Shown: in pieces, positions 1 through 9,549 of the stretch | How the letters are laid out: every line of letters begins with the position of its first letter | Numbering within the stretch: position 1 is the first letter of the stretch | NCBI GenBank assembly: GCA_012960505.1 | Contig: DUBC01000004.1 | Location: 1-46,219, forward strand | Reading direction: 5' to 3' | From: Verrucomicrobiales bacterium | Lineage (GTDB): Bacteria > Verrucomicrobiota > Verrucomicrobiia > Verrucomicrobiales > DEV007 | DNA: 46,219 nucleotides | The notes under the pieces: model-generated | Seen by the model: the letters and a program-made list of their open reading frames with translations, nothing else | The model's database searches: none | Told to the model about the DNA's origin: nothing | Translations under genes and position numbers: made by a program

Positions 1-422
1 TTGACTACGAAGGCGCTAAAAATGCACCGAACGGAAGCGGAAACCTGATCATTGGTGGACGTAACGGCGGTGAAGCAGGTTACGTTGGACTCATTGATGA
101 AATCGCTATCTGGAGCGAAGTGAAATCCGCTGACTACATCGCAGCACTCGCAGCAGGTGGAAGCCCACTAGTAGCACCTACACAGAATGCACTTCGCGTG
201 ACAACGTTCTCCTATAACACAGGAACTGGAGACCTTGACATCAACTGGAGTTCAAATGCAGGTAAGTCTTACGGACTTGAGTACTCACTTGATCTCAGCA
301 CATGGATAGATCTGGATGTCACTGTTGAATCTGGAGGAGATGCAACAAACTTCCAGCTTCCAGGAGCAGCTAACCCACTCGCTGAACAACCAAACGTTTA
401 CCTAAGGGTCTACGAAAAATAA
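1..422 (+). CDS. LamG-domain secreted protein, 3' end only
   Basis: The frame is open from the left edge (codons from position 3), so the gene begins outside the window. A GTG at 120 is internal and not the start. The visible part starts in the last strands of a LamG/concanavalin-A-like domain: APNGSGNLIIGG, then GLIDEIAIW, then a SxxxIxxLAxGGSP ending. A short linker leads into a C-terminal module of about 75 residues with GKSYGLEYSLDLSTW and a final YLRVYEK. The same module ends the proteins at 28317-29330 and 44515-46219. The LamG part closely resembles the LamG domain at the far right edge of the window. LamG domains usually bind carbohydrate or act as structural modules on the cell surface; the ligand cannot be told. 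The call is secure for the domain and open for function. Confidence 0.8.
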   Translation, partial: DYEGAKNAPNGSGNLIIGGRNGGEAGYVGLIDEIAIWSEVKSADYIAALAAGGSPLVAPTQNALRVTTFSYNTGTGDLDINWSSNAGKSYGLEYSLDLSTWIDLDVTVESGGDATNFQLPGAANPLAEQPNVYLRVYEK

Positions 423-440
423 TTAACCTTTAACAAATTT

Positions 441-496
441 ATGCCCAATTCATAGGGCATACCCCTGAGGGGGAGGCAATTGCCTCCCCCTCTTTG
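441..496 (+). terminator. Rho-independent terminator with perfect 26-bp palindrome
   Basis: Positions 467-492 form a perfect palindrome with arms GAGGGGGAGGCA and TGCCTCCCCCTC, followed by a short T-rich run (TTTGTTA). It lies 45 bp after the stop of the LamG gene. A second, smaller hairpin sits just upstream (ATGCCC at 441-446 pairing with GGGCAT at 455-460). The position between two rightward genes suggests it isolates the lipoprotein pair from the upstream gene. Confidence 0.8.
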
Positions 497-519
497 TTAT
501 AAAACATAAGTTCCATCAC

Positions 520-547
520 TTGAAATAACGGGCATTAACATTAAATT
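520..547 (+). promoter_or_regulatory. possible sigma-70-type promoter for the lipoprotein pair
   Basis: TTGAAA at 520-525 and TAAATT at 542-547 are spaced by 16 bp, downstream of the terminator and 31 bp before the GTG start at 579. The -10 match is only moderate, and AT-rich DNA gives such matches by chance. Confidence 0.25.
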
Positions 548-578
548 AACGACCCCCCTCTCCCTCATATTTTTAAAG

Positions 579-3500
579 GTGAACTACTTCCGAATAGCTT
601 TAACTTTTTTATCAGCTCTCACTTTGTTGTGCAGCAGTTGCAAAAAAGCATCAGATAAAAAATCCTCTTTAACGGCTGAAGTAAAAAACAAGAAACCAAT
701 CGCTTCAGTTAATTTTGATTCGGAAGGTAAAATTGAAGCATCCAAACTCTCTTCCAGAAACACCCAAGACAACGGGAAACTATTTACCAGATTAAGCTCA
801 AAAAGAACCGGCGTAAAATTTATTAACCCCATACTTAAAGACAATCCCAAAGCATACCTTTACGCATCAGCAATGGGATGCGGTGGAGTCGCTGTGGGAG
901 ATGTGAATGGAGACGGGAAACCAGATTTATTTTTTACCGGTGGACCAATCCCCAATCAGCTATTAATCCAGACTGATGATCTTGTCTTTAAAGACATCAC
1001 TCAAGGAGCAGGCGTAGGAGGTGGAAATTCATGGGGGACCGGATCCTCTATCATTGATATCGACAAGGACGGCGACCTAGATATTTACGTATGTAACTAT
1101 GACTCTGCTAATGCTTTGTATCTGAATCAGGGAGACGGAACATTTACCGAATCAGCAAAAAGTTATGGTCTTGATTTCATAAGCGCCGGGCATACTCCTG
1201 CCTTCTCTGATTACGATCTGGATGGAGATTTGGATCTCTATTTAATGACAAATTTCTTCTATGATCCGAGAGGAAAAACAACTGAAAAAATCGTCGGCTA
1301 TGATCGCAACAAAAACGTTATCGTATTTCCTAAATTTAAAAAATTCTACGGGATCACAGGAAGAGTAGGAGACGTTGTCAGTCATGACACTGTCGGACAA
1401 TCTGATCGTCTCCTGAAAAATAACGGGGATGGCACTTTCACTTCTCAGACCAAAGAAGGTGAATTAATCGGGAAAGGAAACTCTGCACTATGGTGGGATC
1501 CGGACTTTGACGGACGCCCTGATCTATTTGTTGCCAACGATTTTAAGGATCCCGATTTTTACTTAAGGAATCAGCCAAACGGAAGTTTTAAAAATACAAT
1601 TAAATCAACAGTCCCGCACACTGCTTGGTTTTCAATGGGGACGGATTCTGCTGATCTGGACGGTGATGGACGCCCTGACCTACTCGTGGCCGACATGTCA
1701 GGAACTAATCATTACAAACAAAAAATTGGCATGGGAGCAATGTCAGCAAGTGTTGAGTTTCTAACGACCGCGTTCCCTCGTCAGTACATGCGCAATGCCG
1801 TCTTTCTTAATAGTGGAACGGACAGGCTCAGGGAAGCTGCTCACATGACAGGATTGGCAAATTCCGATTGGACCTGGACCGTTCGTCTTTCCGATTTTGA
1901 CAATGATGGACTAGTTGACGTCTTTTTCACTAACGGAATGGCTGTAAACCTGAACGTTGCCGATAACTCTGAAGCCACAAAAATATATCCAGGCGAAACA
2001 GAATGGGCAAAGCACCAAAGAGCAAAGACCGGCCCACTCAAGGAGCAGAACCTCGCATTTCAGAATCTAGGTGACCTTAACTTCAATGATGTAAGTAAAA
2101 AATGGGGACTTGATCACGTGGGTATGAGTTACGCCGCAACAGCCTCTGATCTGGACCGGGACGGAGACCTCGAACTTATCGTAGCAAATCTTGAAGAGGA
2201 GGTAAGTATACTTCAGAATAATTCACAAGGCTCTCATAGGATCCTAGTAAAATTAAGAGGAACACGGAGTAACCCTGCCGGGATCGGTTCCACGATCCGA
2301 ATAAAATCCGGAAGCACAAAACAAATTCGTTACCTGACACTCAGTCGAGGCTACATGGCAAGCGGTGAAGCAATCGCTCACTTTGGCACAGGAAAATATG
2401 ATAAGATTGATGAGTTAAGTGTTCACTGGCCTAGCGGACACAAGCAAGTATTTAACAACCTTTCCTCTGACCAGATCTACACCATCACTGAACCTGGAAA
2501 AGAACCTATCAAACCTCAAACGAAAGAAACGAAAGAATTATTCTCGCCTCTGCCCACCTCACTTGCAGGACTCAAGCATAAAGAAACACTCTATGACGAC
2601 TACGCGGTACAACCCTTACTTCCTCAAAAAAATTCCCAACTAGGACCAGGAATGGCCTGGGGAGATATCGATGGCGATGGCGATGATGACTTTTATCTTG
2701 CTGGAGCAAAAAACGATGCGGGCAAACTTATCCGCAATAATGGTTCCGGTAAATTCACAAGACTGACCGGAGGAGCCGTAGCTACCGATTCTGCCGCAGA
2801 AGACATGGGAGCCCTATTCTTTGATAGTGACAGTGACGGAGACCTCGATCTATACGTTGTTAGTGGCGGCGTGGAATGCAGTAAAAATGATCCTATTTTG
2901 CAGGATCGTCTTTACTTAAATAATGGAAAAGGAGCATTCACAAAAGCTCCCAAAGGCACACTCCCAGAAATGCATGACAGTGGAAGCACCGTAACATGTT
3001 CTGATTTCGATTCTGACGGAGACCTTGACTTGTTCGTTGGAGGAAGGGTCGTTCCAGGCGAATACCCGACCAGCCCAAAGAGTTATCTGCTCCAAAACGT
3101 TGGCGGGAAATTTACCGATGTCACTGATTCGATGGCTCCTGGACTAAGATCATACGGGATGGTTACTAGCGCTATCTGGTCTGACGCTAATGGCGACAAA
3201 AGGCCGGACCTTTTAGTCACCTACCATTGGGCACCCATCAGAGTATATATTAATAATGGATCAGGATTAGAGAGTGATCCGAAAGCTTCTGGCCTGTCTG
3301 AACTTTGGGGATGGTGGAATGGCATTTCGGCCGGAGATGTCGATTCAGATGGAGACATCGACTACGCCGTTAGTAACTTCGGAATGAATACAAAATACCA
3401 TCCCAAAGAAAAAAACCCGATTAGAGTATTTTATGGTGATTTCGACGGGACCGGAGAATCTACCATCGTCGAGGCAAAATATGAGAATAATGTACTCTTA

Positions 3501-4301
3501 CCAATCAGGGGAAGGAGCTGCTCATCAAATGCCATGCCCTTTCTTTTTGATAAATTTAAAACTTTTGACAGTTTTGCACGAGCCTCATTGCAGGAAATTT
3601 ACACACCAAACAAATTAGATAATTCTAAAGTCTATAAAGCTACCGAGCTGCACTCAGGAATTCTAATCAATAACGGAGATGGCAACTTTAAATTCAACCC
3701 ATTCCCGAAAATTGCGCAAATCGCACCCGGTTTTGGCATTGATCTGAGCGACTTTGATGGGGACGGGAATTTAGACATATACATGGTTCAAAATTTTTAT
3801 GGCCCTGAGCCTGAAACGGGTCACATGGCTGGAGGCCTGAGCCAACTCCTTAAGGGAGATGGCAAAGGATCATTCACTCCCATCTCACCAGAAAGGAGCG
3901 GACTCGTGGTTTTTGAGGATGCGAAAAGTCTGACAAGAAAGGATCTGAACGGGGACGGATGGAATGACTACATTGTTGGGGTCAATAATGGAAACTTAAA
4001 GATCTTCACTAATGACAACGTCACGGGAAATCGGATAATCTCTATTAATCTTAAAGGCATTGCTGGTAACACCACAGGTGTAGGATCCCTTGTTACTGCT
4101 AAGATCAGCGACGGAAGTGTCAGGGTAGCAGAAGTTTATTCAGGATCTGGATACTTATCGCAAAATCCCCCAACTGTTTCCTTTGCTACAAAAGCGTCAG
4201 ACAAAGTGACTGAAGTGTCTGTTGCTTGGCCAAATGGAAAAGAGTCACTAACTAAAATTTCAGAAGGCTCCTCCATGATAGAAATCAAACAACCGGAGTA
4301 A
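579..4301 (+). CDS. FG-GAP/VCBS repeat lipoprotein with two ASPIC/UnbV domains (CRTAC1-like), copy 1
   Basis: This is a 1240-residue exported protein. The GTG start gives a complete lipoprotein signal (hydrophobic residues 4-18, then SSCKK with the probable lipidated Cys21). The body is a chain of FG-GAP/VCBS beta-propeller repeats with about fourteen calcium loops of the type DxDxDGxxD (for example DVNGDGKPD near residue 108, DIDKDGDLD near 161, DVDSDGDID near 920). It is divided by an ASPIC/UnbV domain at about 565-640 and closed by a second at about 1165-1238. It therefore looks like an internal duplication of a propeller-ASPIC unit. The family is extracellular, calcium-binding and often linked to surface adhesion or polysaccharide use; no catalytic role is established. 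The next gene starts 3 bp after the stop, so the two are surely co-transcribed. Only AAAGG right at the start serves as ribosome site. Confidence 0.85.
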   Translation: MNYFRIALTFLSALTLLCSSCKKASDKKSSLTAEVKNKKPIASVNFDSEGKIEASKLSSRNTQDNGKLFTRLSSKRTGVKFINPILKDNPKAYLYASAMGCGGVAVGDVNGDGKPDLFFTGGPIPNQLLIQTDDLVFKDITQGAGVGGGNSWGTGSSIIDIDKDGDLDIYVCNYDSANALYLNQGDGTFTESAKSYGLDFISAGHTPAFSDYDLDGDLDLYLMTNFFYDPRGKTTEKIVGYDRNKNVIVFPKFKKFYGITGRVGDVVSHDTVGQSDRLLKNNGDGTFTSQTKEGELIGKGNSALWWDPDFDGRPDLFVANDFKDPDFYLRNQPNGSFKNTIKSTVPHTAWFSMGTDSADLDGDGRPDLLVADMSGTNHYKQKIGMGAMSASVEFLTTAFPRQYMRNAVFLNSGTDRLREAAHMTGLANSDWTWTVRLSDFDNDGLVDVFFTNGMAVNLNVADNSEATKIYPGETEWAKHQRAKTGPLKEQNLAFQNLGDLNFNDVSKKWGLDHVGMSYAATASDLDRDGDLELIVANLEEEVSILQNNSQGSHRILVKLRGTRSNPAGIGSTIRIKSGSTKQIRYLTLSRGYMASGEAIAHFGTGKYDKIDELSVHWPSGHKQVFNNLSSDQIYTITEPGKEPIKPQTKETKELFSPLPTSLAGLKHKETLYDDYAVQPLLPQKNSQLGPGMAWGDIDGDGDDDFYLAGAKNDAGKLIRNNGSGKFTRLTGGAVATDSAAEDMGALFFDSDSDGDLDLYVVSGGVECSKNDPILQDRLYLNNGKGAFTKAPKGTLPEMHDSGSTVTCSDFDSDGDLDLFVGGRVVPGEYPTSPKSYLLQNVGGKFTDVTDSMAPGLRSYGMVTSAIWSDANGDKRPDLLVTYHWAPIRVYINNGSGLESDPKASGLSELWGWWNGISAGDVDSDGDIDYAVSNFGMNTKYHPKEKNPIRVFYGDFDGTGESTIVEAKYENNVLLPIRGRSCSSNAMPFLFDKFKTFDSFARASLQEIYTPNKLDNSKVYKATELHSGILINNGDGNFKFNPFPKIAQIAPGFGIDLSDFDGDGNLDIYMVQNFYGPEPETGHMAGGLSQLLKGDGKGSFTPISPERSGLVVFEDAKSLTRKDLNGDGWNDYIVGVNNGNLKIFTNDNVTGNRIISINLKGIAGNTTGVGSLVTAKISDGSVRVAEVYSGSGYLSQNPPTVSFATKASDKVTEVSVAWPNGKESLTKISEGSSMIEIKQPE

Positions 4302-4304
4302 TCA

Positions 4305-7300
4305 ATGAACACTGAACCTATTTCCTCTACATTTAGGTCACTAATCATCCTTGTGACATTCTCGATCCCATTTGTTCTTTTCTCCTCCTGCAAAAAAAAA
4401 GAGACTGAAAATACAACTCAAGGGATACAAAAAACATCGTCACTCGATACTAAGAAAGAAACGATCATTGCTAAATCATTGTCAAAAATCGATGGTTCTG
4501 AGAATTCCAAAAAAACACTTTTCGTAGCATTAACTCCTGAAGAGTCAGGAATTCAATCTGAAGTAAAACAAAATCTAAAACATCCATACTCGTTTTTCTA
4601 TAATTCAGGATTAGAAGCGAGTGGTGTTGCGGTCGGAGACATCGACGGTGACGGTCTTCCTGATCTTTTTCTTGCAAGTTCCCCTGGCGGGAATCGCCTC
4701 TATCGTCAGGTATCCCCTCTTAAATTTGAAGACGTTACTCAAGGGTCAGGCCTAGAGAAAGACAATGCATGGGGCAGAGGTGCAAGCATCATAGACATTG
4801 ATAATGATGGTGACCTGGACATCTATATTGCCAATTATGGACAAGAAAATAGCCTCTACATCAATACAGGCAAAGAGGGGGGCACCGTCAAATTCATTGA
4901 AAGAGCAAAGGAATCCGGATTAGACACCATTGATGCAAGCCTGATGCCATCGTTTTGTGACTACGATAAAGATGGTGATTTGGATCTTTACCTTATCACT
5001 AATGAATATCGTCTACCTCCAACCCTGACCCCACCTGATCCGAAGAAAATGATTGGAAAAGGCCCTAATGGCAGACCAACGCTTATCTCCCCATATGATA
5101 AAGTCTTTAAATTATTGGTAAAACAAACACCTAAGGGCCCAATGATAAAATGGGATAAGATAGGAAGGCCCGACTACTTATATCGTAACAATGGAAATGG
5201 AACCTTCGAAGAAGTCACTAACAAGGCTGGAATAATCCCAGGAGAAGGCAGAGGATTATCCGCCACCTGGTGGGATTATAATGATGACGGACTTCCCGAT
5301 CTTTACGTTGGAAATGACTGGGGAGACAGAGACTTTCTGTACCACAACAATGGAGACGGAACATTCCGAGATGCTATCGAAGAAGCGGTACCATATACAA
5401 CAATGTTCAGTATGGGAGCTGATACAGGAGATCTAAATAACGATGGGAGAGTTGATTTCATCCTTGCTGACATGTCAGGAACAACCCACTACAAGCGAAA
5501 GATCAGCATGGGATCAATGGAAGCCTCCACAACAGAATTCATGCTCAAGGCAAGGCCTCCTCAAAACATGCGTAATGTTGTTTATTATAACACAGGAACA
5601 AGAAGAGTTCTGGAATCTGCCTATCTAGTAGGCATGGCAAACTCGGATTGGACTTGGTCCGTTAAGATAGATGACCTTGATAATGATGGCCGTTCAGATG
5701 TTTTCTTCACTAACGGGATGGAACAAAACATTCGTGAAGTTGAAGAAGGAGCAGAAAAAACCAAAACTGAAACTCAAAATCTTAGAAAAGAAAATAATTT
5801 GGTATTTAAAAATCTAGGGGACTATAAATTTTCTGAATCAGGCAAGAGCTGGGGCCTTGATCACTTTGGGTTCAGTCTGGCTGCAGTGAATTGTGACTTT
5901 GATCGTGATGGTGACATTGACGTGTTCGTAATGCATCGAGACGAACCGCCAATACTATACAAAAATACCAGCAAGAATTCAGGGACACTAATTAAACTGA
6001 ATGGAACAAAAAGTAACAGAAACGGGATAGGTACTAAGGTCACTATCGAAACTGATTCAGGAACCTTCGCCAAACAAATTAACGTGGCCCGAGGATACCT
6101 CAGCTCGGATGAAGCTATGGCCCATTTTGGAATTACTAAAAATACAAAGATTAATCGGCTCCTAGTTGATTGGCCAAGCGGCATCAACCAAGAATTTAAA
6201 CAACTAGAGGGAGGTACCCTTTATGAAATAACTGAATCAGAAAGTAATTCATTAGCCTCATCAAATAGCCCTAAACACAATACTTTATTCAAAATCAATA
6301 CGAGCCTTTCTGGGGTTAGACATAAGGAACTCAATTTCGATGACTTTAAGGATCAGCCTCTATTACCAAATAAATTATCACAGCTCGGCCCAGGGATAGC
6401 GGTCGGTGACATTGATAGTGATGGTGATGAAGACTTTATCCTTGGTGGGGCAAAAGGCTCGCTCACTCAGATCGTCAAAAACAAAGGTGACGGAAACTTT
6501 TCAAAACCTGAATCAATCGAAGGTTCAATTGACTATGAAGACATGGGGTTATTACTCGCTGACACTGACGGTGACGGTGATCTGGACCTCATCGTCGTGA
6601 GCGGTGGCATAGAATCCTCCGGAGAATTATTGCAGGACAGGCTCTACATTAATGATGGGACTGGGAATTTCTTATTAGCACCTGACTCTTATTTGCCAGT
6701 AGATTCAGATTCAGGTGGCCCCATTGCCACAGCAGACATTGATCGCGACGGTGATCTAGATATTTTTATTGGTGGGAGAGTCATTGGAAAGAAATATCCC
6801 GCTGCTCTTAGAAGCAGACTCCTCATCAATGTTGGTGGTAAGTTTGAAGAATCTGCTGAGCAAATAGCCCCGTCACTTTCCTCTCTAGGCCTTGTGACTG
6901 GAGCCACTTTCACAGACATCAATGATGATGGCTGGCAGGATTTGCTCATTGCTCTCGAATGGGGACCTATCACTTACCTGCAAAATGAAAAAGGAAAATT
7001 TACTAACCTTACCAAGGAAGCGGGCCTCGATAAAATTCCAGGATGGTGGAATGGAGTGAATGCAGCGGATCTGGATCTGGATGGGGACATCGATATAGTA
7101 GCAAGCAATTTCGGACTCAATACTAAGTACCATGCCTCTGACGATCATCCGGTTTTATTATACTACGGAAAATTCGGAACTGATGACATGCGCCTCGTTG
7201 AAGCAGAATACGAAAATGGTCAACTCTTCCCTGTAAGAGGAAAGAGTTGCTCAACCCGAGCCATACCACACCTAGCAGATAGATTTAACACCTTCCATTC

Positions 7301-8027
7301 TTTTGCATTAGCAGAATTGAACCAAGTCTACACACCTAAAGAAATGAAAGATTCCCAAAAGTTTTCCATTACTGAATTAAATTCCGGAGTCCTACTCAAT
7401 GATGGAAACGGTCAGTTCAGTTTTCAAAATTTGCCGAAAATTGCTCAAGTGGCTCCATGCTTTGGAATAGTTATTGAAGACATGAACGGGGACAGTTTTC
7501 CCGACCTTCTCCTAGCTCAAAATTTCCACCATCCACAAGTGGAAACTGGAAGAATGTCAGGAGGCATGAGCTTAATGCTCGCAGGTCTTGGAGACGGGAC
7601 ATTTAAAACTGTATGGCCAGATAAGAGCGGAATTATAGTTCCCAGTGATGCCAAATCAGTTTGTAAGGCAGACCTTAACGGAGACTCTCTCCCAGACATT
7701 TTAATCTCAAGTAATGACGGACCGATAACATCATACACAACTAATGCTGCTGTAAATAATACGAAGAAAATTCGTGTCATTCTGAAAGGACAACAAATGA
7801 ACATCAATGCTATAGGAGCAAAAGTTACCGCAAATTATTCCGACTCTTCCAAACATTTGAAAGAAGTTCAAGCAGGAGCTGGCTATCTTTCACAATCCAC
7901 TTCACATCTTTTCTTTGGAGCGAACGGCAAAACAATACGAAGCTTCAAAGTCAGGTGGCCTGACGGGAAAGTGACTGATCATAAATTCGATGGCAAGAAC
8001 AGAGTCATAACTCTGTCCAAATCCTAA
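4305..8027 (+). CDS. FG-GAP/VCBS repeat lipoprotein with two ASPIC/UnbV domains (CRTAC1-like), copy 2
   Basis: This tandem paralogue of the preceding gene is again exactly 1240 residues. The lipoprotein signal ends in FSSCKKK. The same order follows: FG-GAP repeats (DIDGDGLPD, DIDNDGDLD, DYDKDGDLD and others), a central ASPIC/UnbV domain near 570-640, a second propeller half, and a terminal ASPIC/UnbV domain ending near 1238. Blocks shared with copy 1 include DMSGT.HYK.KI.MG and G.ANSDWTW, in which the spacing of the propeller blades is kept. The ATG at 4305 is preceded by GGAG at 4295-4298, which overlaps the stop region of copy 1, so translation is probably coupled. Protein divergence is substantial, so the duplication is old or selected for diversity. 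The role is likely extracellular binding at the outer membrane; a heterodimer of the two copies is possible but unproven. Confidence 0.85.
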   Translation: MNTEPISSTFRSLIILVTFSIPFVLFSSCKKKETENTTQGIQKTSSLDTKKETIIAKSLSKIDGSENSKKTLFVALTPEESGIQSEVKQNLKHPYSFFYNSGLEASGVAVGDIDGDGLPDLFLASSPGGNRLYRQVSPLKFEDVTQGSGLEKDNAWGRGASIIDIDNDGDLDIYIANYGQENSLYINTGKEGGTVKFIERAKESGLDTIDASLMPSFCDYDKDGDLDLYLITNEYRLPPTLTPPDPKKMIGKGPNGRPTLISPYDKVFKLLVKQTPKGPMIKWDKIGRPDYLYRNNGNGTFEEVTNKAGIIPGEGRGLSATWWDYNDDGLPDLYVGNDWGDRDFLYHNNGDGTFRDAIEEAVPYTTMFSMGADTGDLNNDGRVDFILADMSGTTHYKRKISMGSMEASTTEFMLKARPPQNMRNVVYYNTGTRRVLESAYLVGMANSDWTWSVKIDDLDNDGRSDVFFTNGMEQNIREVEEGAEKTKTETQNLRKENNLVFKNLGDYKFSESGKSWGLDHFGFSLAAVNCDFDRDGDIDVFVMHRDEPPILYKNTSKNSGTLIKLNGTKSNRNGIGTKVTIETDSGTFAKQINVARGYLSSDEAMAHFGITKNTKINRLLVDWPSGINQEFKQLEGGTLYEITESESNSLASSNSPKHNTLFKINTSLSGVRHKELNFDDFKDQPLLPNKLSQLGPGIAVGDIDSDGDEDFILGGAKGSLTQIVKNKGDGNFSKPESIEGSIDYEDMGLLLADTDGDGDLDLIVVSGGIESSGELLQDRLYINDGTGNFLLAPDSYLPVDSDSGGPIATADIDRDGDLDIFIGGRVIGKKYPAALRSRLLINVGGKFEESAEQIAPSLSSLGLVTGATFTDINDDGWQDLLIALEWGPITYLQNEKGKFTNLTKEAGLDKIPGWWNGVNAADLDLDGDIDIVASNFGLNTKYHASDDHPVLLYYGKFGTDDMRLVEAEYENGQLFPVRGKSCSTRAIPHLADRFNTFHSFALAELNQVYTPKEMKDSQKFSITELNSGVLLNDGNGQFSFQNLPKIAQVAPCFGIVIEDMNGDSFPDLLLAQNFHHPQVETGRMSGGMSLMLAGLGDGTFKTVWPDKSGIIVPSDAKSVCKADLNGDSLPDILISSNDGPITSYTTNAAVNNTKKIRVILKGQQMNINAIGAKVTANYSDSSKHLKEVQAGAGYLSQSTSHLFFGANGKTIRSFKVRWPDGKVTDHKFDGKNRVITLSKS

Positions 8028-8076
8028 TAAAATAGAAGAGATACTACGTATTTTTTTAATCTATTATTAAAAGGCT

Positions 8077-9471
8077 CTATCCCTTATCCTTTGTAGTAGC
8101 ACCTTTATCTTTTTTTCTTTTTTTAGATCTACCCTGTCGCTCAAGAGCAGCAAGTTCAGTTTTCTGACCCTCATCTCCCTGAGATTTCATCCAATCCTTG
8201 AGAACTTTATTAAGTCTATTCTGGACACTTTTTACTTCAGGTTTCCCAGCAAGATTCTTCCATTCATAAGGGTCATTGTGGAGATCATAAACTTCAACTT
8301 TTGGCCGCCATTGATACCGCCTCACTTTATCAATTGCGTCCTTATTACCCGATTCCGCCTTTACGATCCAACTCCTAAATTCCTTAGAATGTGTACAAGC
8401 ATTTTTAAATTCAATCTCTGGAGTGAAATTCCATATGTACTTATAACGCCTGCCTCTAACAGATCTGATTCCAAAAGTTTCGGAGCCATTATTAATCCCT
8501 CTGGTTGTCATCTCACCAAAAACAAATTCTTTATGTGTATCTTTCTTTCCTAAAATAACATCAAGAAAGCTGCTCCCATCAAGGCTCTTTCTTATTTTCC
8601 CACCAGCAACATCTAAGAAAGTAGGCAACACATCCACATATTCAACCATCGCTGAAGTCTTCGATCCGGGGCTCACTTTACCGTCCCATCGAACAATCAT
8701 CGCGCTCTGCAAGCCACTCTCATAGCATGTCCATTTTGCAAACGGAAAACCATTCCCCTGCTCACTAACCACCATCACCAGTGTGTTTTTTGTGAGACCA
8801 TTTTCATCAAGTCTCTTGATGATTTGGCCTACCTGCCAATCATAATAACTTATCTCAGCAAGGTACCTAGAATAAGCATCTCTAGTCTCAGGTGTATCAA
8901 CAAAGTAAGGAGGCAGCTTCAGTTTTTTCGGATCATACTTTGAAGAGTCGCCTTTATTCCATGGAGAGTGAGGCTCATTTGAACACGCAAAAAGGCAAAA
9001 AGGAGTTTCACTTTCTGCGCATTCCTTAAATAAAAGACTAACACTCTCAAGATCAGGATTATTTGCTTTTGATGAATACTCAAAAGGAAATGCCTCCCTA
9101 GGATTAATGTGTGTTTTCCCACTTAAAGCGACCCTATACCCGATTGCTTTTAGATAATGCGCAATACTCTTAGTTCCTTTATCAACAAATGTATGATTAG
9201 GATAAGCTCCACTCTTCACTGGATACAGACCGGTGTATAAATTGTGCCTTGTTGGAGAACACATAGGAGCAGCCTGAAAACAATGACTAAATTGCATGCC
9301 TTGGGTAGCCAGTTTATCAATGTTTGGAGTCTTCGCCTGACCGCCATAACATCCAATGTCCCGGAACGTGCAATCATCAGCAATAATGAATAAAAGATTC
9401 GGCTTATCAGAAGCCCTTAAATAACTACCAACAAAGAACGGAAAAAATAATAAAAGGAGGAAAAATCGCAT
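8077..9471 (-). CDS. secreted type I sulfatase, N-sulfoglucosamine sulfohydrolase-like
   Basis: The 464-residue protein has an N-terminal signal peptide (hydrophobic residues 3-17). The sulfatase fold starts with NLLFIIADD, whose Asp32 and Asp33 bind calcium. The sulfatase signature CSPTR is at 71-75; Cys71 would be oxidised to formylglycine. Later blocks (PFEYSS, a PYFVDTPETRDAY stretch, VVSEQGNGFPFAKW) resemble heparan N-sulfatases more than arylsulfatases, so sulfated glycans are the likely substrate; the exact bond is inference. The tail is very lysine-rich (KKRKKDKG) and may be attachment or solubility sequence. No formylglycine-generating enzyme is visible in the window. It converges with the lipoprotein pair and diverges from rlmN. 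No clear ribosome binding site precedes the ATG. Confidence 0.9.
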   Translation of the reverse strand: MRFFLLLLFFPFFVGSYLRASDKPNLLFIIADDCTFRDIGCYGGQAKTPNIDKLATQGMQFSHCFQAAPMCSPTRHNLYTGLYPVKSGAYPNHTFVDKGTKSIAHYLKAIGYRVALSGKTHINPREAFPFEYSSKANNPDLESVSLLFKECAESETPFCLFACSNEPHSPWNKGDSSKYDPKKLKLPPYFVDTPETRDAYSRYLAEISYYDWQVGQIIKRLDENGLTKNTLVMVVSEQGNGFPFAKWTCYESGLQSAMIVRWDGKVSPGSKTSAMVEYVDVLPTFLDVAGGKIRKSLDGSSFLDVILGKKDTHKEFVFGEMTTRGINNGSETFGIRSVRGRRYKYIWNFTPEIEFKNACTHSKEFRSWIVKAESGNKDAIDKVRRYQWRPKVEVYDLHNDPYEWKNLAGKPEVKSVQNRLNKVLKDWMKSQGDEGQKTELAALERQGRSKKRKKDKGATTKDKG

Positions 9472-9549
9472 GCCATTATTGTGTAGGAACCTTTTTCATC
9501 TTGCAACGATAAGAGCAGAATCTGTTTTTATGTGCTAAAGTGTGTCACC

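Noticed and set aside
579..8027. Assembly artefact duplicating one gene into two of equal length
   Set aside because: The two copies differ throughout at DNA and protein level, including indels and distinct signal peptides, so they are genuine paralogues.
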